Assembly (NCBI RefSeq): GCF_937616625.2
Contig: NC_065572.1
Coordinates: 74,026,653 to 74,090,652, forward strand
DNA: 64,000 nt
Origin: Mercurialis annua
Lineage: Eukaryota; Streptophyta; Magnoliopsida; Malpighiales; Euphorbiaceae
Direction of reading: 5' to 3'
Shown: one piece after another, positions 60,329 to 64,000 of the stretch
Position numbering within the stretch: the stretch's first letter is position 1
How the letters are laid out: each line of letters begins with the position of its first letter
The notes under the pieces: model-generated
Databases searched by the model: none
What the model was told of the DNA's origin: nothing
The model's input: the letters and a program-made list of their open reading frames with translations, nothing else
Made by a program: the position numbers and the translations under genes

Positions 60329-61426
60329 AAGAAACACCAGCACTACATTATACAAGGACTTGTTAGCAATAGACAGATGACAAACTAGAAACTACAAATA
60401 TTGTACAGCAACAAACGAGGGATAGCAAGTTCATACCTCTTTCTTTTGTAGCCTTGCCGCGACAGGGATGATTGAGGACTGAAACATTCAAGAATAAAAA
60501 GCTGCTGACAGCTAAATAGCTTGTATACTGAAATTACAAACAGAATGTACTCTTTGCTAAAAAGCAATAACATTTTCAAACTGAGCACACAGAGAGATTT
60601 TCGAAACAGTGTAAATATTCTGTAAAATTAAAAACTGATTGGAAAGTTTTTGGTCATCTATACTCTACGGTGTTGGATTGGAATAATTGTTTGTGAAAGC
60701 AGGTTTTTTATCACTGCATGCCCCAACAGGCAACAGCTAATGAAGTTATTCTTCTCAGGAATAGCATTAACCAGTTAATATGCAGACCAAGTTTTGTTTT
60801 AAAAACATCTTCAGATGCTGAAGCTGAAGCAGAATGCATTCACTTTAACTTCAATGAATTTTTTTGGATTAACTTCAATGAATTTTTTTGGATTATGACT
60901 TTTTGAATTGCTACGAGGATCAGATTCAACGTTGAGCTTAACTAAGTAGGAATCATGAAAGCAAAAGTGCGCCTAATACGATCTAAAAAGCTAGCACTTT
61001 TGTAAGGTTCCGCTACTCATGGTAATTGTAAAACAAGAAGATTGTATACTCAAGCTTTTCATCACTACAAGAGGAATGGATACACAGCATTTATCCACTT
61101 AGAAATCCCATAAAACTACCATCAAATGAGAGTTCACATTAAGTCAACTAGTAGTACATTTTAAATTTAACAAACAAGCATTGATCTTACAAGAGTTCAA
61201 TGCCATGAGTAATTACCACTAAATTGGGAGAGAGAAAAACAATTCCTCAAAACATTAAACAAATATGATCAAGCCTCGAAGGTAGAGAGAACTGAAGGAT
61301 TTCATAGCAAATACATCACCAATCCATAAACCCATTGTGAACATTCATAAATTTTGATCTTCCACGACAAATATTAATGTCAAAACCCTTGAAAAAGGCC
61401 ACAAATCCCCTCAACGAAAAACCCGA
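60329..61426. other. Convergent spacer (3' UTRs)
   Basis: The 3' regions of the plus-strand repeat-protein gene and the minus-strand Y14 gene meet here. A 26-base unit 'ttaacttcaatgaatttttttggat' occurs twice in tandem at 60846-60896. Nothing else stands out. Confidence 0.5.
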
Positions 61427-63252
61427 TTAAAATCTTCTTCTTGGACTCCTTGATCGGTGAGCTCGTCCTGACCTGCATAGATTACAGCACCACCAGGTCA
61501 GCCTAACATAAAGTAAGTAGTAAATGACCATGACAGAATCTAATCCAGCTCAAGTTATATAAGTAACTACTCATAGCTCATATCCAAAAATCAAGATGGA
61601 AAGAAACTAGTAGCCCATCTATCTGGCACTGAAGATAAACCAATTCTCAAGTAACCAACAATTTCCGCATAAAGAACCTTAAAGCATAAGATTTACCAAA
61701 AATTAGGCCTATGAATCCCCAGTACAATGTCGAAAACCTTTTCTTTTTGCGCAAATTTTTCAAACATTTTCCCGTCTTAACTATAGTTCATGGAACATAA
61801 ATTCGAGAAAGGTTATCTACAGAGACAAACCTCATATTCTTTCTTTTAATGGGTCCACTGCAGAACGCCCAGTCAACAGTGATGATCCGGGTCAAAAGTT
61901 CAGTTCCATTCAAAGATGCTATTGCTGTTTTTGCTTCCTCAAATTTCTCAAATTCAATGAGTGCATAACCCTTGCTTAGAAACAGCTCAGGTTAGTATTA
62001 TAGAAAAAAAAAATTCAAACATTTTATGAAGAATTAATCAGCAAATTGCATTGTTAAGCAAACAGGACAAAAATTGCTACAAGGAACAATGGAATCAATA
62101 ACATAAACGTATGATTCCTATGGCAGTAGCCACTTCAATTTTATTTTGTTTAACAAACCTAACCCAAGACTTAAGCAACCAAGCTGTACTTGGCGGTCTG
62201 CCAGATCCTTAATTCATTCAACATTTAGTTGGCAAATTGCCACACCCTATGAGATTAACATAAATTCAGGCTTTTGAAGCCCTAATCACTCAATAACTTG
62301 TTTCAAAATGATTCAAAACAAATGATTAGTAAATTCATTACCATCTTAACCATGTGAAGTTGATAACTTTGTTCCGCAAGCAAAAATAAAAAGTTGCTAG
62401 TCTTGAAACAATCAAGCATTCAAGTTACACTTGGCATGGACAGGCAAAACTTAGGTAATTTTGTATGTAAGGAAAAAAAACAGTTACATTTTTCCTAAAA
62501 ATTAACACCGATCCAATTCTAAAACATCTTCATCAATTGTGCACTTTTTACGTATTGAACCAATCTGAATAGAAACTAATGTCGAGAAAACAAAACCACT
62601 CTGTCATTTAAAATGCGAGCACATGATAAAGAAAGGAATTAACTGGTTCTTTACCTTGACAAACCCAGTCCGACGATCAAGATTTAAATGCAAATTTTTA
62701 ATCTCGCCAAATGCACGAAATTCATTTTGTATATGATCCTCCTGCGCCTCTTCATGTAGTCCAGTCACCAAAATAATCCATCCTTCAATAGCTGCCCATT
62801 TTATTCCCAAAAAAAAAACAGCCAGTTTTTCAGTAAGAAGATAGAATACCACAGTCAAAACCCTAATTCTTTCAAACCCTAGTCAAAACCCTAATTTTAC
62901 AGCACACACATTACAGCTCTAACCTAATCTTTAGATTGCGAAATAAGAACCAGGAAGAAGACTTACATCGCTGGGGGCCCGGCCCACCGTCGTTTCCGAG
63001 GGAGTCAAAGTCACCACGAGAGGAAATTCGGGTTTGACGGTCAGCATCAGTCTCCTCTCTGAAGCCACGGCCCTTAGTCTTCCGAGCAGCCGCAAGCGAA
63101 GAAGAAGAAGCTCCGGCACCTCCGGTGATGGCGGACTTCAGTTTGGGAAGTGGAGCCCTAGGAGAAGTATCGGCGTCTACGCCGCCGTCTTCGTCCATCA
63201 GATCATCCTCCTCCGGCTCGAAGTCAACCGCTTCCGCGTCTGCTGTAGCCAT
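61427..63252 (-). CDS. Y14: Y14 / RBM8A exon-junction complex protein
   Basis: Four exons on the minus strand join in phase: 63252-62967, 62791-62655, 61970-61831 and 61472-61427, giving 202 residues, the usual length. Y14 pairs with MAGO in the exon-junction complex deposited on spliced mRNA in the nucleus. The N-terminus holds [17 protein letters not shown], a conserved acidic block, and [16 protein letters not shown]. The RRM follows from about residue 97, with RNP2-like [11 protein letters not shown] and RNP1-like [13 protein letters not shown]. The C-terminus is a short Arg/Ser tail, [12 protein letters not shown]. Intron 1 contains three telo-box-like (AAACCCTA) motifs at 62855-62895, common near the start of plant RNA-processing genes. 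The gene is head to head with PIG-Y, with 247 bp between start codons. Confidence 0.94.
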
Positions 63253-63499
63253 CCTCTTGCAAATTTCAGTAAATTACAGAGAATTTAGTGAAATTTTTTA
63301 GGGCTTCGATTTAGGAGAGAAATTATCAGTGTTTTTTATTTTTTTTGTTCTTGACTAAATACGGGTTTTATTTCCCGGGTCGGTTTTTTGTAGTAATAGA
63401 GTGGACTCGGGCTGTCAACATTTTGACCCATCCTGCAAACTACATCCACCAAAACGAGTCAGATAGGAAAACGGTGCCGTTTTCCGCTCGCTGTGAGAA
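63253..63499. promoter_or_regulatory. Candidate bidirectional promoter of Y14 and PIG-Y
   Basis: Only 247 bp separate the two divergent start codons, so the two 5' leaders and any core promoters must share this stretch. It contains pyrimidine tracts near 63330-63345 and GGGCTT/GGGCTG words near 63300 and 63408. Site II-like motifs in both directions are plausible but not tested. Confidence 0.6.
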
Positions 63500-63970
63500 A
63501 TGCGAAGAACATCTACTTCTGGATCGGATTTCCGAAAATCGTCGTCAATTTGGGGGTTATTAATGATTGGAATCGGGTCAATTTCGTTTGTGGGATTTGT
63601 ATTTGCGGCAATTCTATCAAAATTTCTTCCTTTATCTAACAATCCCATCATCTCAGCCATTCAAAACGACAGGTATGTTTCTGAATCTTATGTCGTTCAA
63701 TAGCACGGACAATTTATTCCATCAATGCTTCGCATTTTGGAAACGTGTTAAAAATTTGGCGTTTCGGATATAAAACTTTACTTTTAACATAAAAAAAACC
63801 ATGTTTAGCCGTGTTCATGTCCAAGTGTCGCGTTTCCATGTATCCGTATCCGTGATACTATATTTCTTTGTGGCAGGTATTACTGTTTTTTGGTGCCATT
63901 GACACTACCCATACTTGTTGTTGCTGTATACTTTCATTGGCTTAGTATGAAGCTCTTTAAGCATGCATAA
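63500..63970 (+). CDS. PIG-Y-like subunit of GPI-N-acetylglucosaminyltransferase
   Basis: Two exons, 63500-63672 and 63877-63970, join in phase to give 88 residues. The protein has two hydrophobic segments: about 16-44 (SIWGLLMIGIGSISFVGFVF...) and about 59-84 (YYCFLVPLTLPILVVAVYFH). It ends LSMKLFKHA, like the LFRHN end of animal PIG-Y. PIG-Y is a small endoplasmic reticulum membrane subunit of the complex that starts GPI-anchor synthesis by adding GlcNAc to phosphatidylinositol. The assignment rests on size, two-helix layout and the C-terminal block, so it is firm but not certain. The intron carries a hAT-like repeat. The window ends 30 bp after the stop. Confidence 0.78.
63700..63860. mobile_element. 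hAT-like MITE relative in the PIG-Y intron
   Basis: It begins 'atagcacggacaatttattcc' and ends '...gtatccgtgatactat', a decayed inverted repeat. It shares 'tttattc(c/a)atcaatg', 'gttt(c)ggaaacgtg' and 'ggcgtttcgga' with the better preserved element at 22344-22514. No target duplication is detectable, and it occupies most of the intron. Confidence 0.65.
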
Positions 63971-64000
63971 TCAACAAGAGTTAAACAAATTCAAGATACA

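Overview
The window is nuclear DNA from a flowering plant, a eudicot and probably a rosid. It is AT-rich, its genes have many introns with GT..AG borders, and nearly every gene has a clear Arabidopsis-type counterpart. The repeats are of plant type: Stowaway, Tourist, hAT-like and Mutator-like MITEs, Helitrons, tRNA-derived SINEs and a LINE remnant. The species is not certain. Protein sequence hints at Malpighiales, but that is weak. All gene models below were built by eye from reading-frame continuity, splice sites and family knowledge.

Layout. 1-2 kb is repeat-derived spacer. 2.0-3.5 kb (+) holds a class 3 lipase of the plastid PLA1-Igamma type whose transit-peptide start is out of frame. 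6.4-8.0 kb (-) holds a three-exon NAC transcription factor; its first intron is filled with tandem copies of the end of its own exon 1. 8-21 kb is a gene-poor block of mobile elements: Mutator-like foldback elements with 9-bp target duplications, a Tourist element, a roughly 3-kb region full of GATACAT motifs, and a head-to-tail Helitron array. 21.4-24.9 kb (+) is a RETICULATA-RELATED plastid envelope protein. 25.7-30.4 kb (-) is an NAD kinase of the NADK1 type. 33.9-36.2 kb (+) is TRAUCO/ASH2. 37.2-43.0 and 45.7-51.0 kb (-) are two tandem half-size ABCG transporters with matching exon structure. 51-56 kb is repeat-derived, including a long inverted repeat. 56.3-60.3 kb (+) is a large, poorly characterised, probably secreted protein built from about 14-15 tryptophan-rich repeats. 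61.4-63.3 kb (-) is the exon-junction protein Y14, head to head with a very small PIG-Y gene (63.5-64.0 kb, +).

How the genes relate. They do not form one pathway; they are mostly housekeeping and plastid or membrane-lipid genes. Gene order (PLA1-Igamma, TRAUCO, a pair of ABCG genes, Y14) recalls the Arabidopsis interval At1g51440-At1g51510. The NADK1 plus ABCG neighbourhood recalls At3g21070-At3g21090. This suggests an ancestral block that fractionated differently in Arabidopsis. I saw no viral, toxin or CRISPR content. The most unusual items are the exon-derived repeat in the NAC intron, the Helitron concatemer, the long inverted repeat at 51.4-52.9 kb, the GATACAT array, the lipase frame break and the multi-blade secreted protein.
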